Shown here: positions 8,512 to 17,120 of the stretch, one piece after another
Numbering within the stretch: the stretch's first letter is position 1
Layout: each line of letters starts with the position of its first letter
Assembly (NCBI RefSeq): GCF_024464185.1
Contig: NZ_JANHAU010000004.1
Location: 110,958 to 174,957, forward strand
From: Haloarchaeobius salinus
GTDB taxonomy: Archaea > Halobacteriota > Halobacteria > Halobacteriales > Natrialbaceae
Direction: 5' to 3'
Length of the DNA: 64,000 nt
The notes under the pieces: generated by a model
Told to the model about the DNA's origin: nothing
Database searches by the model: none
What the model saw: the letters and a program-made list of their open reading frames with translations, nothing else
Translations under genes and position numbers: made by a program

Positions 8512-8805
8512 ATGAGTGACAACGACCCCTTCGAGGGTCTCGACGTCTCCGACGACCCGACGGCCGACCTCGACCGCGCGACCCAGACACTGGCGGTTCG
8601 GACCGAGGAACGTCGGTACGGCAAGAAGATGGTGGTCATCGAGGGATTCGAGGGCGACGGCGACCTCGGCGACCTCGCCAGCGACCTCAAGTCCGCGCTC
8701 GGGACCGGTGGCACGGTCAAGGAGAATCACATCGAGGTCCAGGGCGACCACGCCCAGCGCGTCGAGGAACTGCTCCGGGAGCGCGGCTACTCCATCGAAT
8801 CGTAG
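8512..8805 (+). CDS. Translation initiation factor SUI1/aIF1
   Basis: A 97-residue protein with the SUI1/eIF1 fold. It has a short acidic N-terminus, then RRYGKKMVVIEGF, a TGGTVKENHIEVQGDH loop and the ending ELLRERGYSIE. This loop region is the part that contacts the ribosomal P site in eIF1. It takes part in start-codon selection on the small subunit. The ATG at 8512 gives the usual archaeal length; longer upstream extensions overlap the previous gene and are not plausible. Confidence 0.9.
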   Translation: MSDNDPFEGLDVSDDPTADLDRATQTLAVRTEERRYGKKMVVIEGFEGDGDLGDLASDLKSALGTGGTVKENHIEVQGDHAQRVEELLRERGYSIES

Positions 8806-8811
8806 GGGTGA

Positions 8812-9708
8812 TTAGCGAACGGCCGTCGTCGTGTTGTTCGTGCCCCACGTCGACGGCACGGCTACGGTCGTCGTCCCCACGTTGCGGTAGATGAGTCGCC
8901 GGGAGACGGTGAGGTGCGTTCCGTCCTCCCGCACGACGGTGTACTCGATCCTGTACTCGTAGACGAAGCCATCGCTGGCGACGATCGCTTCCAGCGTCGC
9001 GTTCTCGACGCCGGCGTCGTCCCCGCCGGTGAACGCGTTGTTGACGAGGGTGTCCGGCTGCGTGACCTCCGTGGCGCGGACGTAGAACAGCTGGTCGCTG
9101 ACGCCCGCGGGGACCCTGTCGAGCTCACGCACGACGGTCACGTTCATCGACGAGAAGCCGTTGTAGAGGAACTCGGGACGGAGCGCCCGGAGCGTCACGC
9201 CTTCCCCGGGCGGGACCGGCGTCCCGTCGGCGGTCCGGGCGATCGAGAAGTTCGCGGCCGATGGTGAGAGGCCAGCCGGCCCGCGCGCGGCGTACAGGCG
9301 GCTCCCGTTGACGTACGCGAGCCTGGTCACGTTCAGTGCCCGGCCGCGCTGGGTCACGTTCGAGACGTAGATGCTCTGGTTCCGGGCGAACCGGGCGTCG
9401 ACCACGACGTTGTTCCACCTCGTCCCGTTGTCGTACCTGACGTCGAGTTCGTAGTCCAGACTGTAGCTCGTCCCCTCGAGGCGGCGCGCCTGGGAGTCCA
9501 GGAACACGGCCGGGTCACCGAGGGTGTCCGTCTCCGGGTCGGGCGAGAACGGTGGGGTGGCCCGCATCGACTCCGTCTCCGAGGGGTCGGGTACGGACGT
9601 CTCTGGCACCGAGAACGGGTCCCGTGTCTGGACGCCAGCGGTGCCACCACAGCCGGCGAGCACCATCGAGAGCACCAGTACGAGCGCGAGCCACGGCCCC
9701 CTGTCCAT
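8812..9708 (-). CDS. Secreted lipoprotein (haloarchaeal DUF7537-like)
   Basis: A 298-residue exported protein with a hydrophobic signal sequence ending in the lipobox LAGC (Cys at about 20), so it is probably lipid-anchored outside the cell. The mature part is Thr/Asn-rich and beta-rich, with repeated phrases such as NVTQRGRALNVTRLAYVNGSRLY. This layout matches a large haloarchaeal family of LppX/LolA-like lipoproteins, which may carry hydrophobic molecules. That role is inference. It is convergent with SUI1; the stops are only six bases apart. Confidence 0.7.
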   Translation of the reverse strand: MDRGPWLALVLVLSMVLAGCGGTAGVQTRDPFSVPETSVPDPSETESMRATPPFSPDPETDTLGDPAVFLDSQARRLEGTSYSLDYELDVRYDNGTRWNNVVVDARFARNQSIYVSNVTQRGRALNVTRLAYVNGSRLYAARGPAGLSPSAANFSIARTADGTPVPPGEGVTLRALRPEFLYNGFSSMNVTVVRELDRVPAGVSDQLFYVRATEVTQPDTLVNNAFTGGDDAGVENATLEAIVASDGFVYEYRIEYTVVREDGTHLTVSRRLIYRNVGTTTVAVPSTWGTNNTTTAVR

Positions 9709-9751
9709 CGTTCGCGGTTAGGACGGCCGGCGCTTGAACGTTGGGACGCCC

Positions 9752-10990
9752 TCAGTCGTCCGTCGCTTCCACGAGCCGTTTCGCGCGTGCAATCGCGTCG
9801 GCGACCCCGCGTACGTCGGTCACCTCGCCCCGTCGTCGGAGCGTTTCGGCGCGTGACGCGGCGCGCCTGGGTGGCTGCTGCTCTCCACCCGATTCATCGA
9901 CGACGACCAGCGGCGAGCGGCCGTCCAGGAGCCCGTACACCTGGTCGTCGCCGGCGACGAGCGCGGGGTTCGCGACGGCGACCACGGCAGCACGGTCGAC
10001 GGCCTCGCGGGTGGCCGACAGGGTCGCGTCGTCGAGGGGTTCGTGGGGGTAGCGCTCGATGGTCTCGACGTCGAGGAGAGCCGCCGTCTCGGCCAGCGCA
10101 TCGCCCTGGGTGACGGGCCCGACTGAGACGCTCGCGTCCGCGCCGACGAGTCGTTCCAGCGTCCGGGCGGCGACCGAGCCGGAGCCGACGAGGTGGACCG
10201 AGCGGTCGACGGCCCCGGGCTGGCGTGCGAGCGTGGTCACACCGAGGCTCTCGGTGACCGGGTCGCGCCGGAGCACCGTGCGGGCGTCGAACGAGTCGGC
10301 GAGACGGTCGCGTGTCAGCACCGACTCCGGTAAACCAGTAGCCACGATATCTCCGTCGGCGAGCAGCGCCAGTTCGTCGCAGTACCTGGCCGCGAGCGAG
10401 AGGTCGTGGATGGCCGCGACGACGGTCTTCCCGTCGGCGACGAGGTCCGCGACCAGTTCCAGCGTCTCGACCTGGTGGTTCACGTCGAGGCTCGCCGTCG
10501 GCTCGTCGAGCAGGAGGATCGGTGTCTCCTGTGCGAGTGCACGGGCGATGGTCACGGTCTGTCGTTCCCCGCCGCTCAGCTCGTCGATCCGGCGGTCCGC
10601 GAGGTGCTCGGCGTCGACGCGGGCGAGTGCGTCGTCGACCGCCTGTCGGTCCGTCCGGGTGGAGGGCTCGAACCGTCCCCGGTGCGGTGTGCGTCCCATC
10701 GCGACCACATCGCGCGCGGTGAACCCGAAGGAGACCGTGGTGTCCTGCGGGACGACGGCGACCCGCCGGCTGGCGGCTTTCGAGCCCAGTTTGTCGAGCC
10801 GGTCGTCGTCGAGAGAGACGGTGCCGCCGTCGGGGTCGAGCGCGCCGCTGACGGTCCGGAGGAGCGTCGTCTTCCCCGCCCCGTTCGGGCCGACGAGTCC
10901 GAGGAAGGTGCCGGGTTCGACGGCGAGCGATACGTCATCGAGGACGGTCGCGTTGCCGAACGAGACGGTGACGCCGTCGATGTCGATCAC
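9752..10990 (-). CDS. btuD: Corrinoid/haem-type ABC transporter ATPase BtuD
   Basis: This 412-residue ABC ATPase has a Walker A (GPNGAGKTT, residue ~38), Q-loop, LSGGERQ signature, Walker B (ILLLDEPT) and a switch His in AAIHDLS. It supplies energy to an importer of vitamin B12 or a similar metal chelate. After the ATPase core (about 250 residues) there is a 150-residue extension with no ABC motif, ending in ARAKRLVEATDD; long C-terminal extensions are typical of haloarchaeal BtuD. The gene overlaps btuC by four bases (ATGA), and the substrate-binding gene is divergent, completing the transporter. Confidence 0.85.
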   Translation of the reverse strand: MIDIDGVTVSFGNATVLDDVSLAVEPGTFLGLVGPNGAGKTTLLRTVSGALDPDGGTVSLDDDRLDKLGSKAASRRVAVVPQDTTVSFGFTARDVVAMGRTPHRGRFEPSTRTDRQAVDDALARVDAEHLADRRIDELSGGERQTVTIARALAQETPILLLDEPTASLDVNHQVETLELVADLVADGKTVVAAIHDLSLAARYCDELALLADGDIVATGLPESVLTRDRLADSFDARTVLRRDPVTESLGVTTLARQPGAVDRSVHLVGSGSVAARTLERLVGADASVSVGPVTQGDALAETAALLDVETIERYPHEPLDDATLSATREAVDRAAVVAVANPALVAGDDQVYGLLDGRSPLVVVDESGGEQQPPRRAASRAETLRRRGEVTDVRGVADAIARAKRLVEATDD

Positions 10991-12114
10991 AGTGCGTGCA
11001 CCTCCCGGCGGCTGAGCAGGAACAGGAAGAACGGCGCACCGACGGCGGCGGTGACGACGCCGACGGGGAGCACCTCAGCGGTCGAGCGCGCGAGCGTGTC
11101 CGCGACGACGAGGAACGTCGCCCCGGCGAGCGCGCTCGTCGGCAGGAGCACCCGGTGGTCGGGGCCGACGACGAGGCGCATCGCGTGCGGGACGACGAGC
11201 CCGACGAAGCCGATGACCCCTGCGACGGCGACGCCGGCGGCCGTGATGGCGCTGGACACCGCGAGCAGGATCTGTTTCGTGCGTTCGACCTCGATGCCGA
11301 GGTGGTGGGCGTCCTCCTCGCCGAGCATCAGGACGTTCAGGTCCCGCGTGAACGGCAGGAGCAGGAGGAAGCAGGCGGCGACGGCGACGAACGCGACGCC
11401 GACCGGCTCCCAGGCGGCGTTCATGCCGAGGTCGCCGAGCAGCCAGTAGTACGCCCGCTGGAGCGTGCCCTCGGGGCTGGTGACCATGAGGAACGAGACG
11501 ACCGCCCCGAGGAACGTCTGGACGGCGACCCCGGCGAGCAGCAGGGTCGCGACGGGGGTGCGGCCGCCCTCGGTCGCGATGGTGTAGACGAGGAACGCGG
11601 CGGCGACCGCGCCGACGAACGCTGCGCCCTCGATGCCGAACGGGACGGCGGTCCCGACCAGCGGGATGGCACCGCCGAGCGTGATGAACGCGACCGCACC
11701 GACCGCCGCACCGGAGGAGACGCCGACGATGGAGGGGTCGGCCATCGGGTTCCGGAAGAACCCCTGCATGACGGTGCCGGCGGCGGCGAGCGCGAAGCCG
11801 ACGACGGCGGCGAGTGCGATGCGCGGCAGCCGCAACGAGATGACGATGACCCGGGTGGTCTCGGCCACGTGGAACGAGAACGGGTGTGTCGTCTCGACCC
11901 CGACGCCGAACGGGAGGAGCGTCACGCCGAGGAGGCCAGTCGAGCCCTCCGTCGCGTGCACGCCCGTCGGAATCCAGAGCGCGTTGAGGATGGCCGCGGC
12001 GACGGCGGTCGGTGCGATGTCGACGGGGCCGACGGTCGTACAGACAGCGACGGTGGCGAACAGCAGGGCTACGAGGCCGCAGGACCACACGACTGCTCTG
12101 AGGTCGGTACGCAT
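10987..12114 (-). CDS. btuC: Corrinoid/iron-type ABC transporter permease BtuC
   Basis: A 375-residue FecCD/BtuC-family permease with about ten TM segments. Characteristic pieces are RLPRIALAAVVGFALAAAG near residue 97, NPMADPSIVGVSSGAAVG, and the ATPase-coupling region GEEDAHHLGIEVERTK, followed by GFVGLVVPHAMR. It forms the membrane channel for the BtuD ATPase encoded next to it, with a four-base overlap. The start at 12114 faces the divergent btuF gene across a 70-bp promoter region. The family also carries siderophores and haem, so B12 is likely but not proven. Confidence 0.9.
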   Translation of the reverse strand: MRTDLRAVVWSCGLVALLFATVAVCTTVGPVDIAPTAVAAAILNALWIPTGVHATEGSTGLLGVTLLPFGVGVETTHPFSFHVAETTRVIVISLRLPRIALAAVVGFALAAAGTVMQGFFRNPMADPSIVGVSSGAAVGAVAFITLGGAIPLVGTAVPFGIEGAAFVGAVAAAFLVYTIATEGGRTPVATLLLAGVAVQTFLGAVVSFLMVTSPEGTLQRAYYWLLGDLGMNAAWEPVGVAFVAVAACFLLLLPFTRDLNVLMLGEEDAHHLGIEVERTKQILLAVSSAITAAGVAVAGVIGFVGLVVPHAMRLVVGPDHRVLLPTSALAGATFLVVADTLARSTAEVLPVGVVTAAVGAPFFLFLLSRREVHAL

Positions 12115-12184
12115 CGCTGGCGCTTGTTCACAATTCTACTTGCTTTAGGTAAATACTTATTGCATACGTCGCGAGTTGGGTGTG
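12115..12184. promoter_or_regulatory. Divergent btuC / btuF promoter region
   Basis: The 70-bp spacer is AT-rich. AATACTTAT at 12152-12160 lies 25-33 bases before the btuF ATG, the spacing expected for a leaderless haloarchaeal transcript. The TATA-like box for btuC on the other strand overlaps it, so the two sides may compete. I see no riboswitch. Confidence 0.55.
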
Positions 12185-13366
12185 ATGACAGGTACACGGA
12201 CGACGCTCGTGGTGGCACTGTTGCTGGTCGGTTCACTCGCGGCCGTCGTGGCCCCCGTCGGTGGGGCCACGGCAGCCATGGAACCGACCAGTGCGACGGC
12301 CGCCACCGCACAGGAGGACTGCTCGTTCCCGTTCTCCGCGACGGACGCGACGGGAACCGAAGTGACGGTCGAGGAAGCACCTGACTCGGTGGTGACGCTC
12401 GGACCCGCCGCCGCACAGACGATGGTCGAGATCGGTGCCGGCTCGAAGGTCGTCGGGGCGACCCAGTACGCGAGCTATCTGGACGGCTCCGACGCGTGGG
12501 CGAACATCTCCGGCTCCGGTCGGGCGTTCGTCAGCGTCGAGCGCGTCGTCGCCCAGCAGCCCAAGCTCGTGCTCGCGGAGAACATCGTGAGCGACGACAC
12601 CGTCGAACGCCTCCGCGACGCCGGCATCACGGTGTACAAGTTCCGGAGCGCGAGCAGCATGGACGCCGTCCTCGAGAAGGTCGAGGTGACCGGTCAGCTC
12701 GTCGGTGCCTGCGAGGGTGCGAGCGAGACGCGCGACTGGATGGAGACCGAACTCGAGGTCGTCCAGCGCGCCGCCGAGGGACAGGAGTCCCCGCAGGCGC
12801 TGTACGTCTTCTACGGGACGACGCCCGGCCCGGACACGTACATCAACGACCTGATGACGACCGCTGGCGCGGAGAACCTGGCGGCATCGGCCGACCTGGA
12901 GTACAGCCAGGCGGGCTACGCCCGCATCAATCCCGAGGTTGTCGCGAACATGACCGTCGAGTGGTTGCTGCTGAACGGCGGCCAGCCCGAACCCCGGATT
13001 CCAGAGTCCGAGGCCTACCAGAACACCATCGCAGTGCAGGAGGACCAGACGATCGTCCTGAACGAGAACTACGTGAGCCAGCCCGCCCCCCGCAGCGTCT
13101 ACGTGATGCGGAACCTCTCGCAGGCGTGGTTCCCGGAGGCGTACGCGGAGGCCAACGCGAGCATCCGCGGTGAGGCCTCGACTGGGACGACCGCGACGTC
13201 CGGTGGCCCCACCGCGACGGCAACCGACGGCAGTCAGACGGACGCGGACACGAACACACCGACCGCATCGACCGACGGCAGTGACGACGGCGGCTCGCCC
13301 GGCTTCGGCGTCGTGGCGGCACTCGTCGCCGCGCTCTCGCTCGCCGGCATCGCCCGCCGGACGTAA
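12185..13366 (+). CDS. btuF: PGF-CTERM-anchored corrinoid-binding protein BtuF
   Basis: A 393-residue secreted protein. It has an N-terminal signal peptide, then a periplasmic-binding fold of the TroA/BtuF type (VTLGPAAAQTMVEIGAGSK, the VVGATQYA region, and QPKLVLAENIV). A Thr/Asp-rich stalk of about 45 residues follows. The end, SPGFGVVAALVAALSLAG plus two Arg, is a PGF-CTERM signal processed by archaeosortase. It captures the substrate for BtuCD. I prefer the ATG at 12185 over the upstream TTG because it fits the TATA spacing. Confidence 0.85.
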   Translation: MTGTRTTLVVALLLVGSLAAVVAPVGGATAAMEPTSATAATAQEDCSFPFSATDATGTEVTVEEAPDSVVTLGPAAAQTMVEIGAGSKVVGATQYASYLDGSDAWANISGSGRAFVSVERVVAQQPKLVLAENIVSDDTVERLRDAGITVYKFRSASSMDAVLEKVEVTGQLVGACEGASETRDWMETELEVVQRAAEGQESPQALYVFYGTTPGPDTYINDLMTTAGAENLAASADLEYSQAGYARINPEVVANMTVEWLLLNGGQPEPRIPESEAYQNTIAVQEDQTIVLNENYVSQPAPRSVYVMRNLSQAWFPEAYAEANASIRGEASTGTTATSGGPTATATDGSQTDADTNTPTASTDGSDDGGSPGFGVVAALVAALSLAGIARRT

Positions 13367-13411
13367 CGCGACTCCGAAAGGCCGATACGACCCCCGCCCC
13401 TCGGTCGGGGC

Positions 13412-13693
13412 ATGGTCGAGAACGTCATCTACCCCGCGTACTTCGACGCGGGCCTCACGCGGTCGAAGGGACGACGTGTCCCGGACGACCTCGCGGTCGA
13501 GGAGCCGGACGTCGAGGAGATCGCGAAGGCCGTCCAGCAGGTCGGCTACGACGCGGTCATCGAGCGCGAGAAGAGCTACTCCCGCGAGGGCCACCGCCAG
13601 CGCGGCCGCGTCCTCGTGAAGAACCCCGACGACGACTCGAAGAACGACATCGTCCAGGCCGTCGCGGCGTACGTCAACGCCCTCCGCGAATGA
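13412..13693 (+). CDS. srp19: Signal recognition particle subunit SRP19
   Basis: A 93-residue basic-core protein matching archaeal SRP19 throughout. It has [18 protein letters not shown] at the N-terminus (the RNA-binding loop), [17 protein letters not shown], and an RQRGRVLVK segment. SRP19 binds helices 6 and 8 of 7S RNA and prepares it for SRP54 binding. The stop overlaps the gar1 start by four bases (ATGA), a linkage common in haloarchaea. No 7S RNA gene was recognised nearby. Confidence 0.92.
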   Translation: MVENVIYPAYFDAGLTRSKGRRVPDDLAVEEPDVEEIAKAVQQVGYDAVIEREKSYSREGHRQRGRVLVKNPDDDSKNDIVQAVAAYVNALRE

Positions 13694-13911
13694 AGCGCGT
13701 CGGCGAGGTCGTCCGCGTCGCACAGGGGCTCGCGGTCGCACGGAGCGAGGGCGACGAGTACCCCGACATCGGCACCGAGGCGGTCGACGAATCGCTCAAC
13801 GCGGTCGGCCGTGTTGTCGACGTCTTCGGCCCGGTCTCGAAGCCGTACGTCGCCGTCACCACCGACGACGACCCCGCGCTGTTGCTCGGACAGACCCTGT
13901 ACGCCCGGTAG
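13690..13911 (+). CDS. gar1: H/ACA ribonucleoprotein component Gar1
   Basis: A 73-residue protein with the Gar1 beta-barrel fold: [17 protein letters not shown], then [21 protein letters not shown], and a C-terminal LLGQTLYAR. Gar1 helps Cbf5 turn over pseudouridylation substrates on H/ACA guide RNAs. It lacks the Gly/Arg-rich tails of eukaryotic Gar1, as is usual in archaea. It is coupled by overlap to srp19. Confidence 0.9.
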   Translation: MKRVGEVVRVAQGLAVARSEGDEYPDIGTEAVDESLNAVGRVVDVFGPVSKPYVAVTTDDDPALLLGQTLYAR

Positions 13912-13968
13912 CGGCGGGGGCGTCCAGCGAACGGAAAGCCGATAAACCGCCGGCCGGAACGGACGGCC

Positions 13969-14994
13969 ATGAACGACCGGACGCGCGTCCTCGGGGCCGT
14001 CGGCCTCGTCGTCGCCATCTTCCTCCTCGTCCAGCTCGGGGCGCTCTCCCTGGTCCAGCCCTTCGAGGCGCAGGACCGGCAGGTCGTCGAGAACCCGAAC
14101 GACCCGACGAACAGCATCGTCTACGTCGCCGCCATCCTCGTCGCGACCGCGCTGATGCTGCTCGCCTTCCGGTACGACCTCCAGTGGCTCATCCGCGGGT
14201 TCATTATCCTCACGAGCGGGATGCTCTCGTGGTACGTCTTCGCGGCGTTCCTCGCCCCGCTCGTCGCCGCGGTCCCCGCTGCGCTCATCGCGGTCGGCCT
14301 GCTCGTCTACCCCGAATGGTGGGTCATCGACGCAGCCGGCGTGGTGATGGGTGCGGCCGCCGCCGGCCTGTTCGGCATCTCGTTCGGCCTGTTCCCCGCC
14401 ATCCTCCTGCTGACGGTGCTCGCGGTGTACGACGCCATCTCGGTGTACGGCACCGAACACATGCTCACGCTCGCGGAGGGCGTCATGGACATGAAGGTGC
14501 CCGTCGTGCTCGTCGCACCGACGACGCTCTCGTTCTCCTTCCGGAAGCTGGGGAGCGGCCAGGACGGGGGGGAGGCCGGCGGGCCCGACGAGACAGCCAC
14601 CGGCGACGGTGGGCGGCCCGACACGGCCGAGACGGACAGCCCGGAGGACGACGACGAGGGCGTGACCGACCAGTCGCCGATGGAGCGCGACGCGTTCTTC
14701 ATCGGCCTCGGCGACGCCGTCATGCCGAGCATCATCGTCGTCTCCGCGGTGCACTTCCACACCGCCGTCCCCGGTGGGACCGTCGACGCGCTGGTCACCG
14801 ACCCCATCCTGCTCAACCTGCCCGGGCTGACCGCGATGGTCGGCACCATCCTGGGCCTGCTCGTGCTGATGTGGATGGTGCTGAAGGGTCGCGCCCACGC
14901 CGGCCTCCCGCTGCTCAACGGCGGTGCCATCGGCGGCTACCTCGTCGGCGCGCTCGCCAGCGGTGTCCCCCTGATGGCCGCGCTCGGGCTCTGA
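13969..14994 (+). CDS. Presenilin-like (A22) intramembrane aspartyl protease
   Basis: The protein has 341 residues and about nine TM segments. The two catalytic aspartates appear in the expected order: VYDAISVYGTEHM in the first half and GLGDAVMPS in the second. A PLLNGG segment near the end corresponds to the PAL-like motif. Between the two catalytic segments lies a hydrophilic, acidic loop of about 45 residues (DGGEAGGPDET through EDDDEG). Homologues of this type (for example PSH of Methanoculleus) cleave membrane peptides. Natural substrates here are unknown. Confidence 0.85.
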   Translation: MNDRTRVLGAVGLVVAIFLLVQLGALSLVQPFEAQDRQVVENPNDPTNSIVYVAAILVATALMLLAFRYDLQWLIRGFIILTSGMLSWYVFAAFLAPLVAAVPAALIAVGLLVYPEWWVIDAAGVVMGAAAAGLFGISFGLFPAILLLTVLAVYDAISVYGTEHMLTLAEGVMDMKVPVVLVAPTTLSFSFRKLGSGQDGGEAGGPDETATGDGGRPDTAETDSPEDDDEGVTDQSPMERDAFFIGLGDAVMPSIIVVSAVHFHTAVPGGTVDALVTDPILLNLPGLTAMVGTILGLLVLMWMVLKGRAHAGLPLLNGGAIGGYLVGALASGVPLMAALGL

Positions 14995-15051
14995 ACCGGC
15001 CCGGACTGCCGCGGTCCGAACGTGTTTTGACTGTTCGCTCCTCTCTCCCCC

Positions 15052-15753
15052 ATGACCGAACGGGTAGCAGTCGTGACCGCGGCGGGCCGTGGCATCGGCG
15101 CAGCGTGCGCCCGACAGCTCGCCGAGGACGGGTACACACCGGTACTGCTGTCGAAATCTGGCGCGGCGAAGGAGGTGGCCGAGGAACTCGGCGGCGTCGG
15201 CTTCGAGGGCTCGGTGACCGGCCCGGCAGACCTCGAGGCGCTGGTCGACGCGGCGCTCGACCGGTACGGACGCATCGACGTCGTGGTGAACAACACCGGC
15301 CACCCGGCGACGGGCGACCTGCTCGACATCGACGACGGGGACTGGCACGACGGACTCGACCTCGTGCTGCTCAACGTCGTCCGGATGGCCCGGCTCGTCA
15401 CACCCGTCTTCGAGGAGCAGGGTGGCGGGAGCGTCGTCAACATCTCGACGTTCTCCGCGTACGAGCCGTCGCTCGACTTCCCCGTCTCGTCGGTGCTGCG
15501 GGCGGGCCTCGGCGCGTTCACGAAGCTCTACGCCGACCGGTACGCCGACGCCGGCATCCGGATGAACTGCGTCCTGCCCGGTTTCGCCGACAGCTACGAG
15601 GTCGACGACGGGACGCTGGCGGAGATCCCGATGGGTCGGCCCGCTGCGGTCGAGGAGATAGCCGACGCGGTCGCGTACCTCGCCTCGGACGACGCGAGCT
15701 ACGTGACCGGACAGAACCTGCGGGTGGACGGCGGGCTGACGGACTCGGTCTGA
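15052..15753 (+). CDS. SDR-family oxidoreductase lacking the canonical YxxxK pair
   Basis: A 233-residue Rossmann protein with the nucleotide-binding motif TAAGRGIG, VVNNTGHPATG and a C-terminal GQNLRVDGGLTDSV, all typical of classical short-chain dehydrogenases. However, where the catalytic Tyr-x-x-x-Lys should be, the sequence reads SSVLRAGLG, so both residues seem replaced (Ser and Arg). The preceding catalytic Ser (SVVNISTFSAY) is present. It may be a reductase with an altered mechanism or a non-catalytic homologue. Substrate unknown. Confidence 0.75.
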   Translation: MTERVAVVTAAGRGIGAACARQLAEDGYTPVLLSKSGAAKEVAEELGGVGFEGSVTGPADLEALVDAALDRYGRIDVVVNNTGHPATGDLLDIDDGDWHDGLDLVLLNVVRMARLVTPVFEEQGGGSVVNISTFSAYEPSLDFPVSSVLRAGLGAFTKLYADRYADAGIRMNCVLPGFADSYEVDDGTLAEIPMGRPAAVEEIADAVAYLASDDASYVTGQNLRVDGGLTDSV

Positions 15754-15805
15754 ACGGAGGGGGCCGCCCGAGAAGTGGACGCCGAACGGACGGACCGAGG
15801 GTCGG

Positions 15806-16198
15806 CTACTCGCCGGGATCGTGCCCGGTGACGTTGCGGTAGTCGGCCGCGATCTCCTGCCGGCCGAGGTGGGTGATCTCGTAGAACGTCCGCCGGCCGT
15901 CCGCGCCTTCGGGCGCGCCGGTGCGGGCGACGAGCCCGGCGTCGACCAGTTCTCCGAGGTGGTGGGTCAGGTCGAACGTGGGGTCGTCCACCGCGTCGGC
16001 GAGCTCGCTCCGGGGCACCTCGTCGCGTTCGTACAGCAGGAACACGATGGCGTAGCGCCGGGCGTCCCCCAGCGCGGCCTTGCGGGCGGCGTGGTCCGCG
16101 AGCGTGCCCATGCTGTCGTCGAACAGCCGGTCGTCGACGTAGCTCTCAAGGTCGCGCTCGTCGGGCGGGGTCGGTTGGTCGTCGGTTTCGGCGGCCAT
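15806..16198 (-). CDS. Winged-helix (ArsR/MarR-like) transcriptional regulator
   Basis: A 130-residue protein. Residues about 45-115 form a winged helix: ARRYAIVFLLYERDEVPRSE, then LTHHLGELVDAGLVARTG, and a wing GRRTFYEITHLG. The N-terminus is acidic and probably disordered. I chose the ATG at 16198 because upstream codons add a basic, unconserved stretch. It is divergent from the gene at 16332 and may regulate it; that is inference from position only. Confidence 0.75.
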   Translation of the reverse strand: MAAETDDQPTPPDERDLESYVDDRLFDDSMGTLADHAARKAALGDARRYAIVFLLYERDEVPRSELADAVDDPTFDLTHHLGELVDAGLVARTGAPEGADGRRTFYEITHLGRQEIAADYRNVTGHDPGE

Positions 16199-16331
16199 GG
16201 TACACCTGGTGCTACGACGTGACGGAACAAGTATCCACCGATTAGAGAGAAATATTTCTTCCTTTTCTGCTGACTGCTCTGCTGGCGTTCCCCCTCGTCT
16301 TATTTCCTCCTCCCGTGAACGCAATCAACAG

Positions 16332-17099
16332 ATGTTCGACGGACAGACGACCTTCCGCTACGGCGGCCGCCCCATCGCCGACATCCTCGCCGAGCAGGCC
16401 CCGGAGCCGCCGCGGTTCAGCCGGCAGAACGATTTCACCGTGTACGTGATGGGCCCGTACACCGCCTTCAGTGCGGCCTACGCCTACGACGACGGCGACC
16501 GGCTCGCGACACCGTTCCAGTCGGACCCGCTGTTCGACCCGGAGCGACACGTCACCGAGAGCGGCCGCGGAGACATGGAGCGGGCACTCCGTGACTTCTG
16601 CGCCGAGCTCCGGGACCGCCACAGCTGCCGGGCATTCATCGCCAGCGACATCGGCATCCCGACCTACCGGCAGGCTCGGGAGCTGAACGAGAAGCGGGAC
16701 GACGACGAGCCCGATGTCCAGGGCATGGCCCCGCTCGACCAGTCCATCGCCTTCGCCGCCCACAGCGACGCCGTGCTGTTCCTGTTCACGCAGGGCGGGC
16801 TGACCACCGGCGTCGGCACCGAGACGGGCGGCATCCTCGGCGAGTTCCACCTCCGACGGGGGAACCCCGCGACGACGCACAAGCCCGGCCAGCGCGTCGC
16901 CATCTACCAGGACGCCGAGTTCGGCAGCGCGACGGTCGACGAACTCCCCTACGGCTTCGACGTGCGCTACGACGAGTTCCGCCGGCGGGACGACCTCCAC
17001 GACAAGGTCCGGAACTGGTTCGACGCGCTGACTCGCGAGGCACGGGACACCGACCTCCCGGTGTTCGTCCCCGGTGAGACGTACGCGCCGGAGGAGTGA
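16332..17099 (+). CDS. Nucleoside 2-deoxyribosyltransferase-like protein
   Basis: A 255-residue soluble protein found widely in haloarchaea (it resembles DUF7509). The segment DFTVYVMGPYTAF resembles the start of the nucleoside 2-deoxyribosyltransferase fold (a strand followed by GPF). TGVGTETGGILGEFHLRRGN resembles the region with the catalytic Glu and a following ELG helix. Between them are SDIGIPTYRQAR and DAVLFLFTQGG. The fold assignment is reasonable, but the substrate is unknown. The ATG at 16332 is preceded by a TATA-like TCTTATTT at about 16296. Confidence 0.55.
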   Translation: MFDGQTTFRYGGRPIADILAEQAPEPPRFSRQNDFTVYVMGPYTAFSAAYAYDDGDRLATPFQSDPLFDPERHVTESGRGDMERALRDFCAELRDRHSCRAFIASDIGIPTYRQARELNEKRDDDEPDVQGMAPLDQSIAFAAHSDAVLFLFTQGGLTTGVGTETGGILGEFHLRRGNPATTHKPGQRVAIYQDAEFGSATVDELPYGFDVRYDEFRRRDDLHDKVRNWFDALTREARDTDLPVFVPGETYAPEE

Positions 17100-17120
17100 A
17101 CGACCCGTTCCCTCGGACTG

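Noticed and set aside
15016..15028. CGAACGTGTTTT, similar to the regulon palindrome
   Set aside because: The right arm is broken at two positions and the region is far from the island.
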